From the NCBI RefSeq assembly GCF_029624655.1, contig NZ_JARRSA010000033.1:1-40183 (forward strand): a DNA stretch of 40,183 bases. Reading direction: 5' to 3'. The notes beneath the pieces were generated by a model. The model did not search any database. It had not been told where the DNA came from and saw only the letters and a list, made by a program, of their open reading frames with translations. Every line of letters begins with the position of its first letter. Positions within the stretch are counted from its first letter, which is position 1. A program made the position numbers and the translations under genes. Below, one piece after another: positions 22,740 to 31,234 of this stretch. The DNA comes from Roseicyclus salinarum. GTDB lineage: Bacteria > Pseudomonadota > Alphaproteobacteria > Rhodobacterales > Rhodobacteraceae.

Positions 22740-23116
22740 TGGACCTTTCCCGTTTTGATACCCGCGAGGCGGCAGAGGCCGGCGTCGACGTTCATCTCGT
22801 CATCGATGGCGAGACGATCCTCGGCGACGACGAGAAGCCGATCACGTTCCGCATCAAGGGCATGGCCGACGAGGGCGTGCACACCGCCGTCCTCAAGGGG
22901 CTCTCTCGTCCGGGCAAGACGCAGAAGGAGGTTCTTGAGAACGACCTTCGCGTCCTTCGCGCGGCGCTCTGCGGCTGGTCCGACAACTTCACGGTAAAGG
23001 GCGAGAAGGTGCCCTTCAGTCGTGACGCCATCGCGACCGTCATGGCCATTCCAGAGATCCGAGCCGCCGTGTCTGCGGAGGTGTTCAACCGCGCAAATTT
23101 TACTCCGAAAGCCTGA
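22739..23116 (+). CDS. Tail assembly chaperone G
   Basis: This 125-residue acidic protein occupies the lambda G position between tail tube and tape measure. Chaperone G and its frameshift product GT wrap the tape measure during tail assembly. Near its 3' end the codons gcA-AAT-TTT form a -1 slippery site. Without a slip translation ends at TGA 23114-23116. Confidence 0.82.
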   Translation: MDLSRFDTREAAEAGVDVHLVIDGETILGDDEKPITFRIKGMADEGVHTAVLKGLSRPGKTQKEVLENDLRVLRAALCGWSDNFTVKGEKVPFSRDAIATVMAIPEIRAAVSAEVFNRANFTPKA

Positions 23117-23493
23117 GCCAGGCGATCCTGCACCTGAGGCAGGAAGCGTGGCTTGAGGCGGTCCCGAAGGAGTTTTCGTCATCGCGTCGGGCTTGGATTG
23201 CGCGCCATAAGGGTGAGGCGAGAGTGGCTGAATACCGGGTTGATCCTGGGCCGCTGGAATGGCTGATCGAGCTACTCCACGACGCGGGGCCGGTGGGCAT
23301 CGATATCGGCGGCTTCGGGGTGGTCTACCGCGGCCTGACGTGGGTGGAGATCGTGGCGTGGGTCGAAGGTGGCGAAATGCACGATGTCTCGCCGTTCTGG
23401 CGCCGCCAGATCATGCGCATGTCGGATGCGATGGCTGCCGCGATGAATCGGGCAAGCGAGCCAGAAACGGCGCCGCCCTTCCAGCCGAACTAA
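22739..23493 (+). CDS. Frameshifted tail chaperone GT
   Basis: A -1 slip at 23095-23101 joins codons 22739-23101 to the frame 23101-23493, giving 121 + 130 = 251 residues. The second frame is open from the slip to TAA 23491-23493. It encodes a plausible T domain (LSQAILHLRQEAWLEAVPKE ... FWRRQIMRMSDAMAAAMNRA). A GTG at 23224 exists within it but has no good reason to act as a start. The arrangement follows lambda G-T. Joined coordinates; the span includes the one-base slip. Confidence 0.78.
23095..23123 (+). promoter_or_regulatory. Programmed -1 frameshift signal
   Basis: The slippery heptamer A-AAT-TTT (23095-23101) is in the zero frame. After a 9-nt spacer, GCCTG (23111-23115) and CAGGC (23119-23123) form a perfect 5-bp hairpin around the G stop codon. 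A second possible stem (CCTGC/GCAGG) follows about 10 nt later. Confidence 0.78.
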
Positions 23494-23774
23494 GGCGCGC
23501 AGCCTGTAGCCCGCAGAAGCTCCATCGCTCGTTCGCCGTGATCCGCCATGTCGCTCTGTATCTGGATCGCGCGCGGCATGATCCGTTCATGCAGTTCAGC
23601 GCTGCCGCCAGTCAGGCGGTCAATGGTGATAGCCTGACCGATTTCCTCGGCGGGGACCGACACCGCAAGGATCATCTCGCCCATGATGCGGGCGAGGTCG
23701 GCGACCTGCGCACAGGTGGGCTGCGCTGCGGCCGGTGACGCGGTGAGAGCGGCGGCAAGAACAATGCCTCTCAT
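23490..23774 (-). CDS. Antisense secreted small protein (moron-like)
   Basis: This 94-residue protein begins with a typical signal peptide (MRGIVLAAALTASPAAAQ, cleavage likely after AAAQ or before it). The mature part is helical and acidic with two cysteines (PTCAQV and ATGCAP) that could pair in the periplasm. AGGAG lies 6 nt before the ATG. It is the only minus-strand gene in the late region. It fits exactly between GT and the tape measure, its stop overlapping the GT stop by two bases. This suggests a cargo gene, perhaps expressed in the lysogen; exclusion of other phages is only a guess. Confidence 0.68.
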   Translation of the reverse strand: MRGIVLAAALTASPAAAQPTCAQVADLARIMGEMILAVSVPAEEIGQAITIDRLTGGSAELHERIMPRAIQIQSDMADHGERAMELLRATGCAP

Positions 23775-23787
23775 GGGGTTCTCCTGA

Positions 23788-25653
23788 ATGACTGACATCG
23801 CAACACTTGGCCTTCGCGTCGATAGCCGTCAACTGGCGCAGGGCACGCAAGCCCTAGACCGTCTCGGCGATCAGGCGACGATGACCGAGCGCCAGACGAC
23901 GCAGGCCACGACGCGCATGACGCGTGGCTTCGCGGCGTCCGGAGCAGCTGCGGCGGGCATGTCCCGGAGCTTTTCGCTGGGCGGCAACAGCACGCGGATG
24001 CTGTCCATGCAGCTCAGTCAGGTCGCGCAGCAAGCGGCAGCGGGTGGCGGCTTTCTTCGCGCTCTCGCGATCCAGCTCCCTGACATCGGTCTTGCCTTCG
24101 GCACCATCGGGATTGCGGCCGGTGTTGCGGCAGGCGCGCTCCTGCCGCTGATCGGAAATCTCATCAACCTTGAGAGCGAGGCTCGTGATTTTGAATCCGT
24201 CATGGACCAGCTCGATGCGGTCATGGGCGGCATCGAAAGCACAACCAGCATTCTCGAAATGAGCGTCCGGGAGCTTTCCGAGGAATATGGCACTGCCGCT
24301 ACTCGGGTCCGGCAGTTCGCGCTCGCCGCCGCCGAATTGCGGGTCGAGCAGCTGAACGACAACCTGCGCGACCAAGTGCAAATCCTTGGGCAGGCGACCG
24401 AGAGCTTCCGGCAGTTTGAAGGCACGGCGTTCAGCTCGGGCACAATGCTTTCAACCGCCATTGGCAACATCGCAAGCCAGTTTCAGGTCACCCGCGAAGA
24501 GGCGCGACAGCTGGCTGGCTTGTTCCGCGAGCTGGACGAGGCGGCCACGTTCGCAGAGCAACAATCCACCCTTGAGCAGATGAACGCCTCCTTTCGCGAA
24601 ATGGGCGTTGAGGCCAGCAACATCCCGCCGGAGCTTCGTGAAGCCCTCTTGCAGGCCGTCGAGCTCTCCAACGAGGCGGATCGTGCAGCCAAGGCAGCAG
24701 AAGACCTCGCGGCGCTTGCGGGCAGTATAGACTTCACGACCGGAGCGGTCACGGCCGGAGCCATGGCGGGTAACCTGCTTGCGGCCTTGAGTGCGCAAAA
24801 CGCCTTGCGGGCCGGACGGATAAACCCCGGTAGAAGCGCAGGGCCGGGCGGGCGACTTGTTGGGTCTGGCTCTGACCCTGGAAACCTGACCGGATTCGAC
24901 ACGTCGGAGGCCGAGGCTTTCCTTCGTGGGGTGTCTGGTTCCGCCGGCGGTGGCCGTTCTGACGCGCAAGAGATCACGGCCGAGATGCGCGCGGCCGATC
25001 AGGCGATCCGACAGGCTCAGGAAGCCGCGGTTCAGTTCGGCGACGTGCAGGCGGTCCTGAATGAGCGTCTGGCATCTGGCGCCATCGACCTGACGACCTA
25101 CAACGCGGCGCTCGAGCAGGCGCGGGAGCGGTTCACCGAGGTCTCGGGGGCGCAGGAGTTCTGGCAGCAGCAGCAGGAAGTGCTCAAGAACGGCATCCTC
25201 GATGCCATCGTGGCCGGAGACAGCCTCGCCGACACGTTCCGCAACCTCGCGCAGGCGATCGCGCGCGCCGCCCTTGAAGCGGCCCTGTTCGGAACCGGAC
25301 CCTTTGCGCAGCAGGGCGGCGGTGGCGGCCTTCTCGGCAGTCTGTTCGGGGGCCTGTTTGGTGGTGGCGTCCCCGGCAAGGCGAGCGGTGGCCCTGTCAT
25401 GCCGGGGCAGGTCTACGAGGTGGGCGAGCGTGGGCGAGAGCTCTTCGCGCCGACCGTGCCGGGGCGGATCATTCCGAACCACATGGCCGGGGGCAGTGGC
25501 GGCGTTCAAGTGATGGTGAGCGTGGACGCACGCGGCGCGGAAATCGGCGCTGCCGACAGGATCGCGCGCCAGGTCCGGGCGATGATCCCGGAGATCGCCG
25601 CCGCGACGCAGGCCAAGTCGGCGAACGATCGGTCGCGGGGTCGCGTGGCATGA
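23788..25653 (+). CDS. Tape measure protein
   Basis: This 621-residue protein has the usual tape-measure order: coiled N-terminus (SRQLAQGTQALDRLGDQA), a hydrophobic segment (about 95-125, IGLAFGTIGIAAGVAAGALLP), long helical stretches, a Gly-rich part (GGGGLLGSLFGGLFGGG) and the conserved GQVYEVGERGRELFAPTVPG near the C-terminus. It sets tail length and helps DNA entry. At 1.5 angstrom per residue a tail near 90 nm would be expected. No clear ribosome site is seen before ATG 23788. Confidence 0.92.
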   Translation: MTDIATLGLRVDSRQLAQGTQALDRLGDQATMTERQTTQATTRMTRGFAASGAAAAGMSRSFSLGGNSTRMLSMQLSQVAQQAAAGGGFLRALAIQLPDIGLAFGTIGIAAGVAAGALLPLIGNLINLESEARDFESVMDQLDAVMGGIESTTSILEMSVRELSEEYGTAATRVRQFALAAAELRVEQLNDNLRDQVQILGQATESFRQFEGTAFSSGTMLSTAIGNIASQFQVTREEARQLAGLFRELDEAATFAEQQSTLEQMNASFREMGVEASNIPPELREALLQAVELSNEADRAAKAAEDLAALAGSIDFTTGAVTAGAMAGNLLAALSAQNALRAGRINPGRSAGPGGRLVGSGSDPGNLTGFDTSEAEAFLRGVSGSAGGGRSDAQEITAEMRAADQAIRQAQEAAVQFGDVQAVLNERLASGAIDLTTYNAALEQARERFTEVSGAQEFWQQQQEVLKNGILDAIVAGDSLADTFRNLAQAIARAALEAALFGTGPFAQQGGGGGLLGSLFGGLFGGGVPGKASGGPVMPGQVYEVGERGRELFAPTVPGRIIPNHMAGGSGGVQVMVSVDARGAEIGAADRIARQVRAMIPEIAAATQAKSANDRSRGRVA

Positions 25654-26228
25654 CGGTGCCCGTCTTTCCTGTTTCGGCCATCACGAACGTCGTTCGCGAG
25701 CTTCGTGCAGCCGTGTCCTACACCGAGAGCCCTTACAGCTTTCAGGGGCAGGCGTTCGACTGGGGCGGCCGGCAGTGGTCCTGCGAGATCGAGGTGGCGA
25801 CAAGGCCCGGCCCTTCGGCCAAAGCGCTCTCGGCGTTCTTGGCGGCTCTGGCGGGTCCGGCGACCGTGTTTACGGTGGTCGACCCGACGATCAACAACGC
25901 AGGGGCCGGAACGGTCACCGTGAGCGGCGCGGCTCAGACCGGCAACGACCTCGTGACGACAGGGTGGAGCACTGCGCCCGAGGTTGGTGATTTCATCTCC
26001 ATCGGGACCGGCGCGGCGGCGAGGCTCTACCAGATCACGGCGACCACGGGAACGCTGCCCGCGCAGACGCTAACGCTCGCGCCCGCGCTTCGGTCTTCGC
26101 CGGCAGATGGCGCGGCCGTTGAAATCGCGTCTCCGGTGGTGGCCTTGAGAATGCGTGATCCGGTGCCCGTGGGCATTTCTGCCGACGGATCATATCGCGC
26201 CAGCTTTCGCGCCGTGGAGGCGCTCTGA
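25650..26228 (+). CDS. Distal-tail / minor tail protein
   Basis: This 192-residue beta-rich protein starts MTVPVFPVSAITNVVREL in an ATGA overlap with the tape measure. It contains a GQAFDWGGRQWSCEIEVATRPGP strand region and an internal loop-rich insert (about 75-150). Position right after the tape measure matches the distal tail or GTA gp12-like hub component. Confidence 0.7.
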   Translation: MTVPVFPVSAITNVVRELRAAVSYTESPYSFQGQAFDWGGRQWSCEIEVATRPGPSAKALSAFLAALAGPATVFTVVDPTINNAGAGTVTVSGAAQTGNDLVTTGWSTAPEVGDFISIGTGAAARLYQITATTGTLPAQTLTLAPALRSSPADGAAVEIASPVVALRMRDPVPVGISADGSYRASFRAVEAL

Positions 26229-26788
26229 TGGCCCGCCCGATGACCGTGGCCGCGGCCGCTGCGCTCGCCGAGGGCGATGTGCGCCCGGTGCTGTTGTTCG
26301 AGGGCGTGTTTTCTGAGGGGGCCCTGCGGCTGGCTACTGGTCCGGAAGACGTTGCCTTCGGCGGCGAGACGTTCACGGCAAACGGCGTTTTTGTCGGCAT
26401 CTCACCCCCCGAGGAAAGCGCCTCAGTCGAGGCGGCGGGCTGGGGTGTTGTGCTTTCCGGCATCCCGTCGGCGCAAGTCTCCAATGCCTTGCAGGCCGCG
26501 CGGCGGGGCAAGACCGGAAAGGTGTGGCTCGGATTTCGCGATGCGGCCGGCGCGCTGATCGAGGACCCGTTCGCGCTGGCGGAGGGTCGGCTCGACGTCC
26601 CGTCCATCGCCGATGACGGCGAGACGTCCACCATCACCATCGGCTACGAAGGTCACCTGCGCGACATGACCCGCCCGCACGAGGTCCGCTACACGCACGA
26701 GGAACAGCAGCGGCTGTTCCCCGGCGACCTTGGCTTCGAGTATGTCACCTCGGTCGTCGACAAGCAGATCACCTGGGGGCGCGGGTGA
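26228..26788 (+). CDS. Tail tip protein (DUF2163-like)
   Basis: This 186-residue protein has FEGVFSEGALRLATGPEDVAFGGETFTANGVFVGI, then FRDAAGALIEDPFALAEGRLDVPSIADDGETSTITIG and a C-terminal RYTHEEQQRLFPGDLGFEYV. The last is the hallmark of DUF2163/GTA gp13-like tip proteins. It forms part of the tail tip hub with the J-like protein downstream. Confidence 0.75.
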   Translation: MARPMTVAAAAALAEGDVRPVLLFEGVFSEGALRLATGPEDVAFGGETFTANGVFVGISPPEESASVEAAGWGVVLSGIPSAQVSNALQAARRGKTGKVWLGFRDAAGALIEDPFALAEGRLDVPSIADDGETSTITIGYEGHLRDMTRPHEVRYTHEEQQRLFPGDLGFEYVTSVVDKQITWGRG

Positions 26789-27183
26789 GGCTTCCAGACT
26801 GGCCCGAGCGGCTTGACGCGGCCGTCGCCGACGCCCGGCGCAATAGCTTCGCATGGGGCTCGCACGACTGCGCGACGTGGGCTTGCGACACGGCTGCGGC
26901 GATCACCGGCACGAATAGTCACGCTGAGGCATGGCGCGGGCGCTACTCGACGGCGGCCGGATCGGTGCGCGTCATGCGCAAGCTGGGGTGGCGCGATCTC
27001 GGCGAGCTGGGCGACAGCCTGTTCGGCGGGCGCATCCCGGTCCTGATGGCGGGGCGAGGCGACCTGGCCCTTGTCGACGGCGCACTCGGGGTCGTGGCGG
27101 GTCAGTCGGTCGCGGTTCTGGCCGAGGATGGCGTGTTGATGATGCCGCTTCGGGATGCGGACGCCGCCTGGAGGATCGGCTGA
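26785..27183 (+). CDS. DUF6950/NlpC-P60-like tail protein
   Basis: This 132-residue protein begins with GTG in a GTGA overlap. The segment NSFAWGSHDCATWACDTAAAITG puts a Cys in the catalytic position of NlpC/P60-like cysteine peptidases, as in the phage DUF6950 family. A clear His partner is not obvious, so activity is uncertain. It may locally open peptidoglycan during infection. It lies where GTA gp14, a cell-wall peptidase, lies. Confidence 0.72.
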   Translation: MRLPDWPERLDAAVADARRNSFAWGSHDCATWACDTAAAITGTNSHAEAWRGRYSTAAGSVRVMRKLGWRDLGELGDSLFGGRIPVLMAGRGDLALVDGALGVVAGQSVAVLAEDGVLMMPLRDADAAWRIG

Positions 27184-29696
27184 TGCCGTTCATCGCGACC
27201 GCATTTTCGGCGATCTCCACCTTCGCGGCGTCCAGCGTGATCGGTGGCGCGCTGGTGCGCCTCGGCGTTGGGCTGCTTCTCTCGGCAGCCTCGCGCGCAC
27301 TGATGCCCCAGCCGCAGGTTCGCCTGAACCCGCGCACCTTCTCAACCCGCAACCCGGTCACGCCGCGGGACGTGGTCTATGGGCGCGTTCGCAAGGGCGG
27401 CGCGGTGGTCTGGATCGACGAAAGCGGGAAGGACGACAAGTATCTCGACATGGTGGTCGTGTTCGCCGGTCATGAGATCGAGCGCTTCGGCCGCATCTAC
27501 TTCGACGGCAAGCTGTTCTGCGAGGAGGGCCAGACCAGCGCGACCGGACGCTGGTCTGGCTTCGGCGGAGCTTACCGGATGCTCGGCGGAGATGACCAGT
27601 CGGCCCAAGGCTCGCTTCTGTTCGCGCGGCCGGATGCGTGGAGCGCCGCGCACCGCCTGCGCGGCTGCGCCTACGCATATATTCGGGTCCGCTGGAACAA
27701 GGACAAGCCCGAGAGCATCCCGAACGTCTCGGCCGACATCTGGGGAAAGAACGACATCCTCGATCCGCGAGACGGGACGCGCGGCTACTCGACGAACCCC
27801 GCCCTTTGCGTCGCCGACTATCTGTCGTGGTCGCGCGCTCGTGGTGGCCTTGGGGTGCCTTACAGCGCGGACGGCATCGACGAAGACGATCTGATCGAGG
27901 CCGCGAACATCTGCGACGAGGTGGTGGACACGCCCGGAGGGGGCACCGAGGCGCGGTATACCTGCAACGGCGTCCTGACCCTCTCCGCTGAGAGTACACC
28001 GCAGGAGCGCATCCGTGGGCTTCTGACGGCCATGGCGGGCAGCATGACGGACGCCACGCCCTATCGGATCCGGGCTGGATCATACCGGACGCCGGAGCTG
28101 GCGTTCGGTCTCGACGACCTGCGCGGCCCGATCAACGTCCAGACGCTGCAGTCGGGCGATGAGGTCTGCAACGGGACGCGCGGCGTGTTCGTCAGCCCGG
28201 ACAACTCCTGGCAGCCGGATGACTTCCCGGCCGTCCAGTCGGACGTTTACCTGGCCGAGGATGAGGGTGTCGAGCTTTGGCACGACATCAACCTGCCGTT
28301 CACGACATCGGCAGGCATGGCGCAGCGCCTCGCGAGGATCGACCTTGAGCGGACCCGTCGCCAAATCACGGTGACGACGACTGGATCCGCAAAGTGGCTG
28401 GCCGCGCAACCCGGCGATGTGATCGAGCTGACCGTCGCCCGCTACGGTTGGACGGACAAAGCTTTCGAGATCCAGCGCATGACGCCGCGCTTCGATGACG
28501 GGGCAATCGTGGTCGACCTCGTGCTGCGGGAGACCGCGTCGCTGGTCTACGCATGGGACGCCACCGAGGCCGAGATCTACGCTGCAGCTCCGCAGACCAC
28601 GCTTCCGGATCCGTGGGACGTTCCGCCGCCCGGATTTATCGACGTGGAGGAGGAGCTCTACACGACGCGCGACCGTAGCGTGAAGGCGCTTGCGCGGCTG
28701 TCCTGGGTGGCGGCGCCATCCGGCTACGTCTCGGAGTATCGGGTGCGGGCGATGCCGCCCGGCGGTACCTGGCGCGAGGTCGGCGTGACGACCGACACGA
28801 CCTTCGACGTGCTCGACGTGCAGCCCGGGGAGTGGCAGTTCGAGGTGACGCCGGTCACGTCTTTCGGCGCAGCGGGCAGCGCTGTCTCGCGGACCTATCA
28901 GGTGGTCGGCTTGTCCGCGCCGCCAGCTGCGTTGGGTGGGGTTGCGCTGCAGGCGGCGGGCGGGCTTGCGATCCTGAGGTGGGATCGGGTGACGGATCTG
29001 GACGTCATCGAGGGCGGCCGCATCGCGGTTCGGCACTCTCCTGCCACTAGCGGCGCAGTTTGGAGCGCGAGCCGGGCCATTGATCGAGCTCCGGGGTCGG
29101 CCACCCTGATCGCCGTCCCTCTCATGCCCGGCACCTATCTTCTGCGGGCCGAGGACACATCGAACGTCGGTGGCCCTGTCTCGACCGTCACCACGGCCGC
29201 GGCGCAGGTTATCGCTTTTTCCTCGGCCGGTCTTCTGCAGGAGGACGACGATTTCCTCGGCACGGCCACGGACGTGACGGTGAGCACCATCGGCGGAACG
29301 CCCGGTCTCGTCCTGACCGACAGCGAGACGGACCCGGAGGGTCAGTACGAGTTCGCCGCCGGGCTCGATCTGACGACGGTCAAGCGTGTTCGCCTTCGCT
29401 CGGAGATTGCGCTTTCGGCCTACAACGCGCTGGACGACTTCGACGCGCGCCCCGGCAACGTCGACGAATGGGCCAGCTGGGACGGGGCCGATGGCGGCGA
29501 GGTCGATTGCTTCCTCGAAGTCCGCACGACGCCCGACGACCCCGCGGGAACGCCGGCCTGGGGCCCATGGAGCCGCCTTGACGCGGCAGAGGTGGAGGCG
29601 CGTGGCATCGAGGCCCGCGCTCAGATGACGACCACGGACGGCGAATACACGCCCTTCGTGACGCAGCTCAGGCTGTACGCAGACGAGGTGGCATAA
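27183..29696 (+). CDS. J-like tail tip / host specificity protein
   Basis: This 837-residue protein starts MPFIATAFSAISTFAAS with a membrane-like N-terminal helix, then VRLNPRTFSTRNPVTPRDVVYGRVRKGGAVVWI, typical of phage tip attachment proteins. The middle resembles the J-type tail-hub domain (LCVADYLSWSRARGGLGVP; TPQERIRGLLTAMAG). Fibronectin-III-like repeats (about 480-650) and a C-terminal carbohydrate-binding-like module (PGLVLTDSETDPEGQYEFA and on) follow. It reads the host surface and closes the tip. It starts in a TGATG overlap. Confidence 0.88.
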   Translation: MPFIATAFSAISTFAASSVIGGALVRLGVGLLLSAASRALMPQPQVRLNPRTFSTRNPVTPRDVVYGRVRKGGAVVWIDESGKDDKYLDMVVVFAGHEIERFGRIYFDGKLFCEEGQTSATGRWSGFGGAYRMLGGDDQSAQGSLLFARPDAWSAAHRLRGCAYAYIRVRWNKDKPESIPNVSADIWGKNDILDPRDGTRGYSTNPALCVADYLSWSRARGGLGVPYSADGIDEDDLIEAANICDEVVDTPGGGTEARYTCNGVLTLSAESTPQERIRGLLTAMAGSMTDATPYRIRAGSYRTPELAFGLDDLRGPINVQTLQSGDEVCNGTRGVFVSPDNSWQPDDFPAVQSDVYLAEDEGVELWHDINLPFTTSAGMAQRLARIDLERTRRQITVTTTGSAKWLAAQPGDVIELTVARYGWTDKAFEIQRMTPRFDDGAIVVDLVLRETASLVYAWDATEAEIYAAAPQTTLPDPWDVPPPGFIDVEEELYTTRDRSVKALARLSWVAAPSGYVSEYRVRAMPPGGTWREVGVTTDTTFDVLDVQPGEWQFEVTPVTSFGAAGSAVSRTYQVVGLSAPPAALGGVALQAAGGLAILRWDRVTDLDVIEGGRIAVRHSPATSGAVWSASRAIDRAPGSATLIAVPLMPGTYLLRAEDTSNVGGPVSTVTTAAAQVIAFSSAGLLQEDDDFLGTATDVTVSTIGGTPGLVLTDSETDPEGQYEFAAGLDLTTVKRVRLRSEIALSAYNALDDFDARPGNVDEWASWDGADGGEVDCFLEVRTTPDDPAGTPAWGPWSRLDAAEVEARGIEARAQMTTTDGEYTPFVTQLRLYADEVA

Positions 29697-30397
29697 TGAG
29701 CCAAGTGACCAGCCTATCCCGTGCCAACGGAACCGGCATCGCGGTCCGGGAGGGCTTCAACAACCTGATCGGCGCGCTGTTCTCGCAGAACTCGGGCTCG
29801 ACCGCGCCGACGGCGACCGTGCCCTACATGCTGTGGGCGGACACTTCGACATCCCCTGCCACGCTTCGGATGCGCAACGCGGCTGACGATGCGTGGATCG
29901 CGCTTGGCACGGTCGCGGAGGGTTTCGGCGTCGAGACGATCCCGGCCGGAATGTTCGCGCCCTTTGCCATGCAGACGCCGCCGACCGGCTGGCTGGAGTG
30001 CGATGGATCTGCGCTGTCGCGCACGACCTACGCCGACCTTTTTGCGGCCATCGGCGTCGTATGGGGATCGGGTGACGGCTCCACGACATTCAACGTGCCG
30101 GACTTGCGCGGCGAGTTTCTGCGCGGCTGGGACAATGGCCGGGGCGTCGACAGCGCCCGCGCGTTCGGCAGCTTCCAGGCCGAGGACACGAACAACGTTC
30201 GTGACTTCTTCACCTCGGCCACGGGGACTGCAGCTGGCACCACGGGAACGAAGACGATCCCGCAGGATGGCAGTTACAGCGACTACGGGATCTCGGGCCG
30301 TGGGTCGTCCAACGAGTTCTGGAACTTCCGCATGAGGCACACCGGGGACGAGACCCGCCCGCGCAACCGCGCCGTCATGTTCTGCATCAAGTTCTGA
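29696..30397 (+). CDS. Tail fibre with collar domain
   Basis: This 233-residue protein has an N-terminal attachment part (REGFNNLIGALFSQNSGSTAPT) and a phage tail collar domain: PTGWLECDGSALSRTTYADLFAAIG, then FNVPDLRGEFLRGWDNGRGVD (about 95-145). It ends RPRNRAVMFCIKF, the typical collar-fibre tip. It is coupled by TAATG to the J-like gene and followed by an assembly-protein gene. Confidence 0.9.
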   Translation: MSQVTSLSRANGTGIAVREGFNNLIGALFSQNSGSTAPTATVPYMLWADTSTSPATLRMRNAADDAWIALGTVAEGFGVETIPAGMFAPFAMQTPPTGWLECDGSALSRTTYADLFAAIGVVWGSGDGSTTFNVPDLRGEFLRGWDNGRGVDSARAFGSFQAEDTNNVRDFFTSATGTAAGTTGTKTIPQDGSYSDYGISGRGSSNEFWNFRMRHTGDETRPRNRAVMFCIKF

Positions 30398-30407
30398 GGC
30401 CGTCTCC

Positions 30408-30995
30408 ATGCAGCTCTACCACTACAGCCCGATCACCGGGGAATTCCTTGGCGAAACGCAGGCGCGGCCCAGCCCGCTCGAGCCGGGGGAATTCCTCATC
30501 CCCGCCCATGCGACGGCGACAGCGCCTCCGGCGGCCGGGGCCAATCAGGTCGCGGTATTTTCCGGCGAGGCATGGTCGATGCAAGCCGACTTCCGGGGCA
30601 CGTCCTACTGGACCGATGCCGCTACGCTCGTGGAGATCGCCGAGATCGGCACGACCGTGCCCGAGGGCGCGACGACGACCGCGCCGCCGAGCGCGCGCCA
30701 CGTTCTGTCAGAGGGCGCGTGGGTCGCTCCGCCAGCGACGCCGGAGGAGGTGAAGGCGGAAGCGCATCGTCGCATCGTCGCCATCGTGCCGGAGTGGAAA
30801 CAGCGCAACCTGATCGCGCAGGCGTCGCGCCTTGCCGAGAAGGGTCGCGCCAACTGGACGGCGGGCGAGCTGGCAGCGTGGGACGCGGGCGAGGCCATCT
30901 GGATGCAGGTCTCTGCGATCCGGACCGCGTCCGACGTGATCGAGGCGATGGACCCGATCCCCGCGGACATCACCGCGGCGGAGCTCTGGCCGTGA
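30408..30995 (+). CDS. Tail fibre assembly-like protein
   Basis: This 195-residue protein starts MQLYHYSPITGEFLGETQARPSPLEPG, a form common in tail-fibre assembly or chaperone proteins next to collar fibres. The second half (EEVKAEAHRRIVAIVPEWKQRNLIAQ ... NWTAGELAAWDAGEAIW) is the frequent DUF4376-like tail. It may help fold fibres or form part of them. Confidence 0.75.
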   Translation: MQLYHYSPITGEFLGETQARPSPLEPGEFLIPAHATATAPPAAGANQVAVFSGEAWSMQADFRGTSYWTDAATLVEIAEIGTTVPEGATTTAPPSARHVLSEGAWVAPPATPEEVKAEAHRRIVAIVPEWKQRNLIAQASRLAEKGRANWTAGELAAWDAGEAIWMQVSAIRTASDVIEAMDPIPADITAAELWP

Positions 30996-31234
30996 GGCGG
31001 CTCGTGCTCGAGCTCGGGTCGATCGCGACCCGAACCATCAACGTGCTCACCGGTGGCGATGCCGACACGGCGTTCTCGGCGCGCGTCCACATCGAGGAAT
31101 GGCGCCGGATAGAGCGGGTGATCGACGCGCTGTTCAGCCCGTGGGGCACCGGCCACTGCCGCAAGGCATGGCTCGACGATGTTGAGCGCGCCCGGGCGCA
31201 GATCGAGCGGCACGAAGAGAGAGAGGCTCGCTGA
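30992..31234 (+). CDS. Small phage protein of unknown function
   Basis: This 80-residue protein starts with GTG in a GTGA overlap. The pattern LGSIATRTINVLTGGDADTAFSARVHIEEW, then WGTGHCRKAWLDDVERA resembles short proteins found near lysis or fibre genes of many Gram-negative phages. No function known. Confidence 0.6.
   Translation: MRRLVLELGSIATRTINVLTGGDADTAFSARVHIEEWRRIERVIDALFSPWGTGHCRKAWLDDVERARAQIERHEEREAR

Noticed and set aside
23224-23493. Independent 89-residue gene starting at GTG
   Set aside because: The frame is open upstream to the AAATTTT slippery site, no ribosome site precedes the GTG, and the position matches the T part of the GT chaperone.
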